Positions 1 through 8,942 of a DNA stretch of 64,000 bases are shown here, one piece after another; positions within the stretch are counted from its first letter, which is position 1, and each line of letters begins with the position of its first letter. The stretch covers positions 1 through 64,000 of the forward strand of contig CAKRHW010000007.1 of the NCBI GenBank assembly GCA_934339365.1, in the 5' to 3' direction. Both the position numbers and the translations under genes were made by a program. Source of the DNA: an uncultured Lachnospiraceae bacterium. GTDB lineage: Bacteria; Bacillota; Clostridia; Lachnospirales; Lachnospiraceae. The notes beneath the pieces are model-generated. The model was given only the letters and a program-made list of their open reading frames with translations. It did no database searches and had not been told where the DNA came from.

Positions 1-34
1 TCCACGCTCTGAAACCCTTGATTTTCCTGCATTC

Positions 35-1636
35 CTACTTATCAATAGACTTCATCGTCGGGAACAATAATACATCACGAATCGCTGGTGAATTTGTCAG
101 CAGCATCACCATTCTATCTATACCGAATCCGATTCCGCCTGTTGGTGGCATACCGATTTCAAGTGCATTTAAGAAATCTTCATCTGTATGGTTTGCTTCT
201 TCATCACCCATTTCAAATAATTCATCCTGTGCCTTGAATCTTTCTCTCTGATCGATTGGATCATTTAACTCTGAGTAAGCATTTGCCATTTCCCAGCCGT
301 TCATGAAGAACTCGAAACGCTCTACGTAATCTGGATTCTCTGGCTTTCTCTTAGTAAGTGGAGAAATCTCTACCGGATGATCCATTACAAAAGTAGGCTG
401 CTTTAAGTTTTCTTCTACGAATTCTTCGAAGAATAAGTTTAAGATATCTCCGCGCTTATGTCTTTCCTCGAATTCTACATTCTTTTCTTTTGCAATTGCC
501 TTTGCTTCTTCATCTGTCTTAATCTCATTGAAATCTACACCGGCATACTTCTTAACTGCATCTACCATTGTGATTCTTTCAAATGGCTTTCCTAAATCAA
601 TCTCAATGTCGTTATAGACGATAGTTGTTGTACCAAGTACTTCCTGTGCAACAAAACGGTATAAATTCTCTGTTAAATCCATCATGCCATGATAGTCTGT
701 GTAAGCCTGGTATAATTCCATCAGTGTAAATTCTGGATTGTGTCTTGTATCAAGACCTTCGTTACGGAATACACGACCAATCTCATATACTCTCTCTAAT
801 CCACCTACAATCAGTCTCTTTAAATAAAGCTCTAAGGAAATACGTAATTTCAAATCTTCATCTAATGCATTGAAGTGTGTCTCAAATGGACGGGCTGCTG
901 CACCACCTGCATTGGCAACGAGCATTGGAGTCTCCACTTCCATGAAATCCTGCTGACTTAAGAACTTACGGATTGCAGCAATAATCTTCGATCTTTTGAT
1001 AAAGGTATCTTTTACTTCCGGATTCATAATCAGGTCCACGTATCTCTGACGATAACGCATATCCGTATCTGTCAGTCCATGGAACTTCTCTGGAAGAATC
1101 TGTAAAGATTTTGAAAGAAGTGTCATCTCTTCTGCATGAATGGAAATCTCACCTGTCTGTGTACGGAATGCAAATCCCTTTAATCCCCAGATATCACCGA
1201 TATCTGATTTCTTAAAGATTGCATACAAATCTTCTCCGATTGCATCTCTTGATACATAGATCTGAATATTTCCCTTTAAGTCCTGGATATTGGCAAAGGA
1301 AGCCTTACCCATAACACGTTTGAACATCAGACGTCCTGCAATTGATACCTTAATTGGTGAGGCATCCATGATTTCTCGTCTTTCATTATAATCCTTCTTG
1401 CGTGCCTGTCTTGCTTCTGCCTCTTCCATTCCATCTGTGTTTACTTCCTGTCTGCCAGCTAAAAGCTTCTCTTCTAATTCTGTATAAAGTTCCTTAACGT
1501 CTGCAGTATGATGTGTCACATCATATTTTGTTATCTGAAAAGGATCCTTTCCTGCTTCCTGCAGATTCGCTAACTTCTCGCGACGAACCTGTAATAATCG
1601 ATTCAAATCCTGTGTATTATCATTTTGCTGTGCCAC
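35..1636 (-). CDS. lysS: Lysyl-tRNA synthetase (class II)
   Basis: Charges tRNA-Lys with lysine in the cytoplasm. The 533-residue protein has an N-terminal OB-fold anticodon-binding domain (about residues 95-190) and a class II catalytic core with motif 2 (IGRVFRNEG, near residue 285) and motif 3 (GIGFGIDRMVML, near residue 505). It is longer than the usual 490-500 residues because of an acidic insertion between about residues 48 and 92, before the OB fold. The start is GTG, preceded by AAGGAG nine bases upstream. It lies 19 bases downstream of greA and is probably co-transcribed with it from the promoter near 2.3 kb. Confidence 0.97.
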   Translation of the reverse strand: MAQQNDNTQDLNRLLQVRREKLANLQEAGKDPFQITKYDVTHHTADVKELYTELEEKLLAGRQEVNTDGMEEAEARQARKKDYNERREIMDASPIKVSIAGRLMFKRVMGKASFANIQDLKGNIQIYVSRDAIGEDLYAIFKKSDIGDIWGLKGFAFRTQTGEISIHAEEMTLLSKSLQILPEKFHGLTDTDMRYRQRYVDLIMNPEVKDTFIKRSKIIAAIRKFLSQQDFMEVETPMLVANAGGAAARPFETHFNALDEDLKLRISLELYLKRLIVGGLERVYEIGRVFRNEGLDTRHNPEFTLMELYQAYTDYHGMMDLTENLYRFVAQEVLGTTTIVYNDIEIDLGKPFERITMVDAVKKYAGVDFNEIKTDEEAKAIAKEKNVEFEERHKRGDILNLFFEEFVEENLKQPTFVMDHPVEISPLTKRKPENPDYVERFEFFMNGWEMANAYSELNDPIDQRERFKAQDELFEMGDEEANHTDEDFLNALEIGMPPTGGIGFGIDRMVMLLTNSPAIRDVLLFPTMKSIDK

Positions 1637-1655
1637 TTTCGTATTCTCCTTTTTC

Positions 1656-2141
1656 TTAATTTACTCTCTGAATATCAAGTACCTTGTACTTAAATACTCC
1701 TGCCTGTGTCTCTACTTCTACAACATCTCCAAGTTTCTTTCCTAATAAAGCTTTTCCAACAGGAGCTTCATTCGAAATCTTTCCTTCTAAGCTGTTTGCT
1801 TCTGTAGAACCAACGATTCGAAATTCCATCTCTTCATCATATTCTAAGTCTAACACTTTGACTTTACATCCAACATTGATCTTCTTTAAATCAATCTCGC
1901 CTTCATCTACGACTTCTACGTTCTTTAAGATTTTTTCAATCTCTTCAATTCTTGCCTCGATGTCTCTCTGTTCATCTTTGGCTGCATCGTACTCTGCGTT
2001 CTCGGATAAATCTCCCTGCTCTCTTGCTTCTTTAATCTTTTGTGCTACTTCACGTCTTCTATTTACCTTAAGATCCTGTAATTCATCCTCTAATTTTGTA
2101 AGACCTGCATAAGTTAAAATATTTTTCTTTGCTTCTGCCAT
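1656..2141 (-). CDS. greA: Transcription elongation factor GreA
   Basis: Rescues backtracked RNA polymerase by stimulating transcript cleavage. At 161 residues it matches the family length. The N-terminal coiled coil (residues 10-75) carries the acidic tip, seen as the LSENAEYDAAKDEQ stretch, and the C-terminal FKBP-like globular domain ends with the VFKYKVLDI strand. ATG start with a GAGG ribosome binding site. It is the first gene of a greA-lysS unit, a common Firmicutes arrangement. Confidence 0.97.
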   Translation of the reverse strand: MAEAKKNILTYAGLTKLEDELQDLKVNRRREVAQKIKEAREQGDLSENAEYDAAKDEQRDIEARIEEIEKILKNVEVVDEGEIDLKKINVGCKVKVLDLEYDEEMEFRIVGSTEANSLEGKISNEAPVGKALLGKKLGDVVEVETQAGVFKYKVLDIQRVN

Positions 2142-2158
2142 TCTAAAACCTCACTTCT

Positions 2159-2180
2159 GATTCAGTCTCGTATCTGAATC
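2159..2180 (-). other. Hairpin in greA leader
   Basis: A perfect 7-bp inverted repeat (GATTCAG / CTGAATC, 8-base loop) lies in the roughly 160-base greA leader, just upstream of the ribosome binding site. No T-run follows it, so it is not an intrinsic terminator. Its role is unknown and it may be chance. Confidence 0.3.
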
Positions 2181-2308
2181 GTCCTTTCTTTTATTCTATG
2201 ATGCGTGGTCAGAAAATCTTACCCACAAATGATGTCTGCAAAATGCTCCACTCCTTGTTTCACATTCTGCAGTCATAAAATTCTTCTCATATAATTAAGT
2301 CACACGCA

Positions 2309-2337
2309 ATTATATCCTATTCCCTGATTATTGTCAA
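2309..2337 (-). promoter_or_regulatory. Sigma-A promoter of greA-lysS
   Basis: TTGACA, 17-bp spacer, TATAAT, a perfect match to the vegetative consensus. The -35 box overlaps the dusB stop codon, so greA-lysS can be transcribed independently of the upstream genes. Confidence 0.85.
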
Positions 2338-3311
2338 CTTTCCTGACTTTCTAATGCCTCTAATTTTTCTTCTACAATCTCTTCTAGTTCCTCAATGGAT
2401 TCCACCTGATTGATTGCTGCTCTTAAAGAAGCTGCATTATGAAGCCCGGTTGTATACCATTGCACATGTTTACGCATTTCACGAATTCCAATATAATCTC
2501 CCTTTTCTTCTACCTGCATTTTTGCATGGCGAAGAATCATCTGACGAACTTCCTTCACCGATGGCCTAGGCAGTAATTCTCCTGTCTTTAGATACCAGGT
2601 TACCTGCTTGAAAATCCATGGATTTCCACGTGCTGCCCGTCCAATCATAATTCCATCACATCCGGTTTGTTCTAACATCTGCTTTGCTTCTTCCGGATTT
2701 GTGATATCTCCATTTCCAATTACCGGAATCCTTACTGCTTCTTTTACCTGACGAATGATATCCCAGTCGGCTTTGCCACTGTAATATTGTTCTCTGGTTC
2801 TTCCATGTACAGCAATTGCCGATACTCCTGCATCCTCTAACCGTTTTGCAAATTCAACGGCATTTCTGGTTTCTTCTGTAAAGCCGGAACGGAACTTAAC
2901 GGTAACGGGTTTCTTTATTTTATTTGTCATCGTACGAATAATCTTTGCTGCCAGTTCCGGATTTTTCATAAGTGCGGAACCTTCTTGATTGTTCACAATC
3001 TTTGGTACCGGACACCCCATATTTACATCCACAAAATCAAAATCACGTTCTGAAATCTGTGCACCAATATCTGCCATGATTTCCGGATCACTTCCAAAAA
3101 TCTGCACTCCAATCGGATGTTCACTTTCATTCGTTCGAAGAAGCTGTTCTGTATTTTTATTATGATACAATACTGCCTTTGCGCTGACCATTTCTGTATA
3201 CAAAAGTCCGCAACCCATTTCTTTACAAAGAAGTCTGAATGGATAGTCTGTAACACCTGCCATCGGTCCTAATGCAACCGGATTTTCTATTTCGACATTT
3301 CCAATTCTCAT
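2334..3311 (-). CDS. dusB: tRNA-dihydrouridine synthase
   Basis: FMN-dependent reductase that converts uridines to dihydrouridine in the tRNA D-loop. The 325-residue TIM barrel starts with VALGPMAGVTDYPFR and contains the family signature VDVNMGCPVPKI, whose cysteine is the catalytic acid (near residue 100), followed by KFRSGF and the FMN phosphate-binding GIMIGRAARGNPW. The gene overlaps coaX by 4 bases (ATGA), so the two are translationally coupled. DusB subtype is inferred from its resemblance to the Firmicutes protein. Confidence 0.93.
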   Translation of the reverse strand: MRIGNVEIENPVALGPMAGVTDYPFRLLCKEMGCGLLYTEMVSAKAVLYHNKNTEQLLRTNESEHPIGVQIFGSDPEIMADIGAQISERDFDFVDVNMGCPVPKIVNNQEGSALMKNPELAAKIIRTMTNKIKKPVTVKFRSGFTEETRNAVEFAKRLEDAGVSAIAVHGRTREQYYSGKADWDIIRQVKEAVRIPVIGNGDITNPEEAKQMLEQTGCDGIMIGRAARGNPWIFKQVTWYLKTGELLPRPSVKEVRQMILRHAKMQVEEKGDYIGIREMRKHVQWYTTGLHNAASLRAAINQVESIEELEEIVEEKLEALESQES

Positions 3312-4084
3312 CTCTGGCTCCTATTCTTCTCATAAATGATACGCAGTCCATTTAAAGTCAGGTCTGTATCATAATAATCAATCCGGTCTGTTTCCTCTGT
3401 AATAATTTTACCGAGTCCGCCAGTGGCAACTACCGTAATATCCTCACATCCTGCTTCTTCTTTCATCTTATCTATGATATATTCCGTCTGTCCGATATAA
3501 CCATATACCAGACCTGCCTGCATGCTGCTGATGGTTTCTTTTGCAAGAATCGAATCTGGTTTTTTGATTTCTATTTCCGGAAGCTTTGCTGCATCCTCCC
3601 ACAGTGCTTTTGCTGAAATGCGGATTCCCGGAGAAGTCACTCCTGCATCAAAGGTTCCATCCTCTGTAATGTAATCGTATGTGGTTGCTGTACCAAAATC
3701 AATTACAATGACCGGACCTCCGTATTTTTCATATGCAGCTGCTGCATCTACAATTCGGTCTGCTCCGATTTCTCTTGCATTTCCATAGCGGATTTTAATT
3801 CCCGTTTTTGTTCCAAGTCCTACAACAAATGGTTTTTTTCCGAATAATTTAATCATTCCATTTACGAGGGAATGCATAATATTCGGAACAACGGAAGAGA
3901 TAATCACATCATGAATCTCTTTCGTTTCTACCCCTTTTTGCATAATCAGTCCATGAATCGACAAACTAAATTCATCCGATGTCCGAGGCATCTTCGTCGT
4001 CATACGAAAACTTCCTTTTAAGTCTTTTCCATCAAATATTCCAAATGTAATATTCGTATTTCCAACATCAACGACTAATAGCAT
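3308..4084 (-). CDS. coaX: Type III pantothenate kinase
   Basis: First step of coenzyme A synthesis, pantothenate to 4'-phosphopantothenate. The 258-residue protein opens with the ASKHA phosphate loop LLVVDVGNTNITFG, continues with the pantothenate-binding GADRIVDAAAAY and IDFGTATTYD, and ends with the second ATP motif VVATGGLG. The neighbours birA (upstream) and dusB (downstream) form a conserved clostridial cluster of cofactor and tRNA genes. Confidence 0.96.
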   Translation of the reverse strand: MLLVVDVGNTNITFGIFDGKDLKGSFRMTTKMPRTSDEFSLSIHGLIMQKGVETKEIHDVIISSVVPNIMHSLVNGMIKLFGKKPFVVGLGTKTGIKIRYGNAREIGADRIVDAAAAYEKYGGPVIVIDFGTATTYDYITEDGTFDAGVTSPGIRISAKALWEDAAKLPEIEIKKPDSILAKETISSMQAGLVYGYIGQTEYIIDKMKEEAGCEDITVVATGGLGKIITEETDRIDYYDTDLTLNGLRIIYEKNRSQR

Positions 4085-4118
4085 TTTTTGCTCCTTTCTT
4101 TTTGTAACTGTCAGGCAA

Positions 4119-4466
4119 CTAAATCTCTTCGTCTAAATTGATATTTTCCTTGCGAACTACAACACGATTATATAATTCTATTTCTTCTAACAGTTGTTGT
4201 TTTTCTTTACGAAGTTGTTTGATTTTAAGACCTGCCCCGATTTCGTCATACAACAGATCTCCTTCTTTACATCTTGTCACGAATTCCAAATTGCCATCTT
4301 CATCGAACTCTAAAGTAAGAATGCCTCCTACTTCTTCTGTGTAAAGCACGCACATAATCTTTAATTCGTCTTTTACAACATCCGGCAATTGTTCAAAACG
4401 TTCATCTAAATAAAATTTTTTTTCGTATTTACTTGCACCACACAGTACATCTTCATTTTTATACAT
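4119..4466 (-). CDS. Conserved small acidic protein of unknown function
   Basis: No function can be assigned. The protein of about 115 residues is acidic, with beta-rich segments (KIMCVLYTEEVGGIL, LTLEFDEDGNLEFVT) and a C-terminal helix rich in Lys, Glu and Leu (residues 80-100) that could form a short coiled coil. Similar proteins occur beside birA in Lachnospiraceae; from memory this is the DUF6145 type, which should be checked. I chose the ATG 8 bases inside the birA end because GAGG lies 11 bases upstream; an ATG six bases further upstream is also possible. Confidence 0.7.
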   Translation of the reverse strand: MYKNEDVLCGASKYEKKFYLDERFEQLPDVVKDELKIMCVLYTEEVGGILTLEFDEDGNLEFVTRCKEGDLLYDEIGAGLKIKQLRKEKQQLLEEIELYNRVVVRKENINLDEEI

Positions 4467-5454
4467 ATCCATATACACCTCGAACTGATACATCTCCAGA
4501 AACTACTTTCTTTTTCGTTCCATCTTCGCATTCTACCATTAATTCGCCATTTTCATCGATTCCTTTTGAAATCGCCTCATAGCTTTCTTCATCCTGGAAA
4601 ATTCTTACTTTGCGGTCGATATTAATCAGTCTGTCATTATATTCTTTCATAAGAATACTCATGTCTTTTGTCTTCATAAAAATGTCATAATATTTTTCGA
4701 ATTCATCTAGTACACGATCTAAAATCAGCAGTCTGTTTTGTTCTTTTCCTGTTTCTATCTCGATGGAAGTTGCCCGGTCCTGAAGTTCTTCCGGGAATTC
4801 TTTCGTATTTACATTAATACCGATTCCCACAATAATGTAATTAATCTGATCGATTTCTGCATTCATCTCCGTCAGTATTCCACAGATTTTTTTCCCATTT
4901 GCAACAATATCATTCGGCCATTTAATTTCATTTTTTAATCCTGTTACTTCTTCAATTGCCTTAGATACTGCCATTCCTGCGATTAAAGTAATCATAGAAG
5001 CTTTATACGTAGCCATATGAGGTTTTAAAATTAAAGACATCCAGATTCCTGCATCCTTCGGAGATTTCCAGACTTTTCCTCTTCTTCCTTTTCCACTTCT
5101 TTGTACATCACTGACAATCAGAGTTCCTTCTGTGGCACCGTCTTCTGCATATCGTTTTGCTGTTGTATTCGTAGAATCGACCTCATCATAATATTTCACG
5201 AAATGTCCAAATTTTGCATCAACTCTTCTGCTTTCAATCTCACTTTTCGAATATTTTTCTTCATAAGATACTAAATGATATCCTCGTTTTTGTACTGCAT
5301 CGATTACATATCCCTCTTCTTTTAACTGGTTTACCACCTTCCAGATTGCCGTTCTTGAAACATGAAACCGATCGCACAGCATCTGTCCTGATACGTAATC
5401 ATCTGTGCTTTTGAGCAGACTTAACACTTCTGCTTTCATATTAAATTTTCTCAT
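4459..5454 (-). CDS. birA: Bifunctional biotin ligase / biotin operon repressor
   Basis: Attaches biotin to biotin-dependent carboxylases and, in family members with this architecture, represses biotin genes. Residues 1-65 form a winged helix-turn-helix (SGQMLCDRFHVSRTAIWKVV). The catalytic domain follows, with the biotinyl-AMP loop SGKGRRGKVWKS (near residue 120) and WPNDIVANGKKICGILTE (near 180), and then a C-terminal SH3-like domain. At 331 residues it is a normal class II enzyme. The DNA-binding domain is complete, so regulation is plausible. Confidence 0.95.
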   Translation of the reverse strand: MRKFNMKAEVLSLLKSTDDYVSGQMLCDRFHVSRTAIWKVVNQLKEEGYVIDAVQKRGYHLVSYEEKYSKSEIESRRVDAKFGHFVKYYDEVDSTNTTAKRYAEDGATEGTLIVSDVQRSGKGRRGKVWKSPKDAGIWMSLILKPHMATYKASMITLIAGMAVSKAIEEVTGLKNEIKWPNDIVANGKKICGILTEMNAEIDQINYIIVGIGINVNTKEFPEELQDRATSIEIETGKEQNRLLILDRVLDEFEKYYDIFMKTKDMSILMKEYNDRLINIDRKVRIFQDEESYEAISKGIDENGELMVECEDGTKKKVVSGDVSVRGVYGYV

Positions 5455-5499
5455 AATGCCTTTCCTTTCTGTTATCTGTTTATTTGTTTTTTCTTATCT

Positions 5500-5826
5500 T
5501 TAAAATGGGTGCAGTGCGATAAATAATACGATTGATGCTGCTGCAAGAAGAAGCATTTGAATCAGAAAACTGATAAATCTTCCTTTCTCATGCCGTTTGA
5601 TGTATTTCACCGCAAGTGCAAGATTCATTCCCGCTGCCAATGCAAGCACAAATGGGCTTAAGTCTATGTTTTTATCAAAATTCAGAAATAAAATAACTGC
5701 TGTTACAATAACACCCGCCCCAAGAACGGCAATTACGCAGTCAAATATAATATTTCCATATCGATAATATCTTCTTCTGCCATTCTTTTTCTTTTTTTCT
5801 TTCTTGCTTTTTTCTTTCTTGATCAT
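5500..5826 (-). CDS. Small basic membrane protein of unknown function
   Basis: The protein of about 108 residues begins with a very basic stretch (Lys/Arg residues 1-22) and has three predicted membrane segments (about residues 26-48, 55-75 and 84-105). This suggests an inner-membrane protein with its N-terminus in the cytoplasm. I placed the start at the ATG preceded by AGAGAG; a possible TTG start 30 bases upstream lies inside the terminator hairpin of the preceding gene and is unlikely. It lies between birA and the SPFH gene. No function is recognised. Confidence 0.6.
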   Translation of the reverse strand: MIKKEKSKKEKKKKNGRRRYYRYGNIIFDCVIAVLGAGVIVTAVILFLNFDKNIDLSPFVLALAAGMNLALAVKYIKRHEKGRFISFLIQMLLLAAASIVLFIALHPF

Positions 5827-5841
5827 GGATATTCTCTCTTT

Positions 5842-5880
5842 CAAAAAACAAGCCAATCAAATAACTGATTGGCTTTTTCT
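5842..5880 (-). terminator. Intrinsic terminator after the SPFH gene
   Basis: A perfect 10-bp stem (AAGCCAATCA / TGATTGGCTT) with a 5-base loop, flanked by T-runs on both strands. It lies just past the SPFH stop codon on the minus strand. Confidence 0.85.
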
Positions 5881-5889
5881 TTTACAACT

Positions 5890-6846
5890 TTACTGTTCTT
5901 TTACAGCTTCTACCAGAGCCTTAACGGTTCCTGCAGCACCTGCAATATTCGATGGAATAATAATCTTTGTTGCCTTTCCATCTGCTGCCTTCGCAAATGC
6001 TTCTAAACTCTTCATCGTAAGCACTGCCTCATCAGCTCCTGCTTCTTTTAACATCTTAATACCATCTGCATTCGCCTGCTGTACTTTCAAAATAGCTTCT
6101 GCCTGACCTTCTGCTTCTCTGATCTTCTTTTCCTTTTCCGCTTCTGCACGAAGGATTGCTGCCTGCTTCTCTGCTTCCGCATCTAAGATTGCAGATTCTT
6201 TTTTACCTTCTGCGACAAGAATGGTTGATTTCTTCTCACCTTCTGCGATTAAGATTGCTTCACGTCTTTCACGTTCTGCTTTCATCTGTTTCTCCATGGC
6301 ATCCTGAATAGCTGCCGGTGGAATAATATTTTTCAATTCGACACGATTGACTTTGATTCCCCATGGATCAGTTGCTACATCTAAAGACTGTCTCATCTTA
6401 TCATTGATAATTTCTCTTGATGTTAAAGTCTCATCTAACTCTAAATCACCGATGATATTTCTTAATGTTGTTGCAGTTAAGTTCTCAATTGCCATAATTG
6501 GTCTTTCTACACCGTATGCAAATAATTTTGGATCTGTAATCTGATAAAATACAACTGTATCAATCTGCATGGTTACATTATCCTTTGTAATTACCGGCTG
6601 AGGTGGAAAGTCTACAACCTGTTCCTTTAGTAAAACCTTTCTGGCTACTCTGTCAATAAATGGACACTTAAAATGAATTCCAACCGACCAGGTTGCACGA
6701 TATCCTCCTAATCGTTCTACGACAAATGCCTCTGCCTGTGGTACGACCTTAATGCAGGAAGCACAAATAACTAAAATAATAGCAAGTAGAACAATGAATG
6801 TGATTCCACCTGTTGCTGCTTCTGCTGTTGCTAAAATATGACTCAT
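5890..6846 (-). CDS. SPFH/band 7 domain membrane scaffold protein
   Basis: Stomatin-like protein of 318 residues. One N-terminal membrane segment (residues 12-32) is followed by the SPFH domain (about 35-200, containing the VPQAEAFVVERLGGY start). A long alanine- and glutamate-rich coiled coil (about 200-265, with repeated AEGEKKS/AEAEK units) follows. Family members assemble into oligomers at lipid microdomains. It lies directly downstream of an NfeD gene, the classic pairing in which NfeD partners a flotillin or stomatin. The substrate is unknown. Confidence 0.92.
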   Translation of the reverse strand: MSHILATAEAATGGITFIVLLAIILVICASCIKVVPQAEAFVVERLGGYRATWSVGIHFKCPFIDRVARKVLLKEQVVDFPPQPVITKDNVTMQIDTVVFYQITDPKLFAYGVERPIMAIENLTATTLRNIIGDLELDETLTSREIINDKMRQSLDVATDPWGIKVNRVELKNIIPPAAIQDAMEKQMKAERERREAILIAEGEKKSTILVAEGKKESAILDAEAEKQAAILRAEAEKEKKIREAEGQAEAILKVQQANADGIKMLKEAGADEAVLTMKSLEAFAKAADGKATKIIIPSNIAGAAGTVKALVEAVKEQ

Positions 6847-6898
6847 ATTCTCTTTTCCTTTCCATTTTTACTCTATCAGACCCAAGAATAAAAATTCT

Positions 6899-7327
6899 TT
6901 AATTTTTCGTTGTTACGATGGCTTTTACACCTTCTACTCTAAGAACCGTTACAATGGTTCCTTCCTGAATCTCTTCTTCTCCTTCTGCTCTCGCACTCCA
7001 TTCCATACCGTCTACCATAACTCTTCCTTTGGCCTCTATATTACTGATTTTCTCAATCACTTTGCCTTCTTTTCCGGCCATGGATTCCACATTCGTCTTC
7101 TCGACATGGCGGTTGAATCTGCTTGTTGCAAATGGTCTTACTGCTAAAATCAGCAAAAATGAGACAATGACAAATGCAACAATCTGCCATGTCAAATTGG
7201 CACCGGCTACATTTAAAATAAATGCGATCAATGCACCGCCCGCAAACCAGATAGTTGTTAATCCAAGTGTAATAATCTCGATGATAATAAAAACAACCAT
7301 GGCTGCTAACCATACAAACGGGTTCAT
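6899..7327 (-). CDS. NfeD family membrane protein
   Basis: Short-form NfeD of about 142 residues. It has three closely packed membrane segments (about residues 4-25, 28-46 and 48-68), then a soluble OB-fold domain beginning near GKEGKVIEKISNIEAKGRVMV. The start is the ATG preceded by GAGAGGAGGG; an upstream in-frame extension of 29 residues overlaps the promoter and is not used. The partner SPFH gene follows 52 bases downstream. Confidence 0.9.
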   Translation of the reverse strand: MNPFVWLAAMVVFIIIEIITLGLTTIWFAGGALIAFILNVAGANLTWQIVAFVIVSFLLILAVRPFATSRFNRHVEKTNVESMAGKEGKVIEKISNIEAKGRVMVDGMEWSARAEGEEEIQEGTIVTVLRVEGVKAIVTTKN

Positions 7328-7385
7328 ACTTTCCCTCCTCTCATCGTTTCGTCCAAATGTCATTTGACTTTTAAACCCTGATTTC

Positions 7386-7414
7386 ATCTTATCATATTCG
7401 ACTTTTTTTCTCAA
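7386..7414 (-). promoter_or_regulatory. Promoter of the nfeD-SPFH operon
   Basis: TTGAGA, 17-bp spacer, TAAGAT on the minus strand, about 60 bases upstream of the nfeD start. Good match to the vegetative consensus. Confidence 0.65.
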
Positions 7415-7442
7415 CCTCTGGCTGAAAAGATTTACAAAAAAG

Positions 7443-8258
7443 TTAACGTATCATATCTCTTTGTCTTTTCGCTTCATATGCAAAAAGAGACGCTGCCACA
7501 GAGGCATTTAAAGATTCTACCTGCCCCTCCATTGGAATCTTAATATAACGGTCTGCTAATTGTGCCGTTTCTTCTGTCAGTCCGTTTCCTTCATTTCCAA
7601 TCAGAAATGCTGTCGGTGTCTGATAATTTTCTTCATAAAAGTTATGTTCTCCTTTTAAATGTGCCGCATAGACCTGAATCTTTTCCTGTTTCATCGTTAA
7701 AATGGTCTCTTTTAAGTCTGGCACAATCACAAATGGAACGCGAAATATGGTTCCCATCGTCGAACGAATGACCTTTGGATTATAAATATCCACCGTATTC
7801 TGGCTTAAAATGACACCGCTTACTCCCGCTGCCTCTGATGTCCTGAGAATTGTTCCTAAATTTCCTGGATCCTGAATATTTTCAAGCACAAGAACGCATG
7901 GATTTTTACTTTTGTTAAATGCCTGCTTCAGGATATCGGAAAATGTGGTTTCTGACTGTTTTACCAATGCTAAAATTCCCTGTGGAGTCATCGTGTCTGA
8001 CATATGACGAAATACAGAATCTTCCACTACTTCATAACGAATCCCGGATATCTTTTCAAATAATTCCTGATTCTTTTCGTTCATCCGATTGTGATACAGG
8101 CTTTCTGATACATATAATTCCCGCAGTCTGTTTTTTGGCACTTCACTGACCATTCGAATTCCTTCTACCACAAATAACTGCTCTTCTTTTCTGGCTTTTG
8201 CTTTTTTTAATAAGGATATGACCCTTTTAATTTGCTTATTCGAAGCAGATGTAATCAT
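7443..8258 (-). CDS. TrmH/SpoU-family RNA 2'-O-ribose methyltransferase
   Basis: The 271-residue SPOUT-fold methyltransferase modifies rRNA or tRNA ribose using S-adenosylmethionine. The N-terminal substrate-binding domain (residues 1-100) is followed by the three SpoU motifs: NIQDPGNLGTILRTSEA (near 125), IGNEGNGL (near 222) and IPMEGQVESLNASVAASLF (near 240). The target nucleotide cannot be read from the sequence. It precedes the nfeD operon promoter. Confidence 0.92.
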   Translation of the reverse strand: MITSASNKQIKRVISLLKKAKARKEEQLFVVEGIRMVSEVPKNRLRELYVSESLYHNRMNEKNQELFEKISGIRYEVVEDSVFRHMSDTMTPQGILALVKQSETTFSDILKQAFNKSKNPCVLVLENIQDPGNLGTILRTSEAAGVSGVILSQNTVDIYNPKVIRSTMGTIFRVPFVIVPDLKETILTMKQEKIQVYAAHLKGEHNFYEENYQTPTAFLIGNEGNGLTEETAQLADRYIKIPMEGQVESLNASVAASLFAYEAKRQRDMIR

Positions 8259-8270
8259 GTTTTCCTCCTG

Positions 8271-8924
8271 TTATTTTCGAAATACTTTTGCAATCATTGC
8301 GTTCTCGCCTAAAACAACCAATGAAGTCTCTGCCTCTAATGGTGCTTCTGGTTCTACATTAATACTGACTTCTCCATTTTTACGAACTGCAATAATATTA
8401 AATCCATATTTTTCTCTTAAATGTAACTGTACTAAATTCTTAGAAACCCATTCACCTGGAATCTCTACTTCTACAATGCTGAAACTATCCGACAAATCTG
8501 CTAAGTCCACAAAATTTCCCTGCAAAAGATTCTTGGCAAGTCTGCTTCCCATTGCCCGTTCCGGAAAGATAATCTCATCTGCTCCAACCTTTTTTAATAC
8601 CGTCGCCTGTATTTCATTTCTGGCTTTGCAGATGACATAATTCACTCCCGCTTCCTTGGCTGCAATCACTGCCATGACCGAAGCCTCAAGATTATCTGCA
8701 ATAGCAATCACTGCCACATCCACATTTGCAAGCCCTAAGCTTTTCATCACTTCCATTTCCGTAACATCTGCACGTACTGCATAAGTGACTTCATCTGCAA
8801 TATCCCGAATGATTTCTTCGTCTTTATCCACTGCAAGTACATTTCCACCGTTCGATGCAAATGTAGTTGCAATACTTCTTCCAAATTTTCCTAATCCTAA
8901 TACCGCTATTTCTCTAAATGCCAT
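8271..8924 (-). CDS. ktrA: Ktr/Trk potassium uptake regulatory subunit
   Basis: Cytosolic RCK ring protein that gates the partner channel in response to nucleotide. Its 217 residues start with a Rossmann NAD/ATP site (VLGLGKFGRSIA), acid residues at the end of beta-2 (AVDKDEE), then a C-terminal TrkA_C domain (about 135-217). It lies 18 bases downstream of the membrane subunit gene, so the two form one operon. Confidence 0.94.
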   Translation of the reverse strand: MAFREIAVLGLGKFGRSIATTFASNGGNVLAVDKDEEIIRDIADEVTYAVRADVTEMEVMKSLGLANVDVAVIAIADNLEASVMAVIAAKEAGVNYVICKARNEIQATVLKKVGADEIIFPERAMGSRLAKNLLQGNFVDLADLSDSFSIVEVEIPGEWVSKNLVQLHLREKYGFNIIAVRKNGEVSINVEPEAPLEAETSLVVLGENAMIAKVFRK

Positions 8925-8942
8925 TTCTTTTCTCCTCCTAAT

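Noticed and set aside
1..34. Sequence downstream of lysS.
   Set aside because: Only 34 bases of lysS 3' flank; too short to assign a terminator or gene.
1684..2112. A 142-codon plus-strand frame.
   Set aside because: It is antisense to greA and has the serine/leucine-rich content of a shadow frame.
5500..5856. A TTG start for the small basic membrane protein.
   Set aside because: It lies within the terminator stem of the SPFH gene; the ATG 30 bases later has a ribosome binding site.
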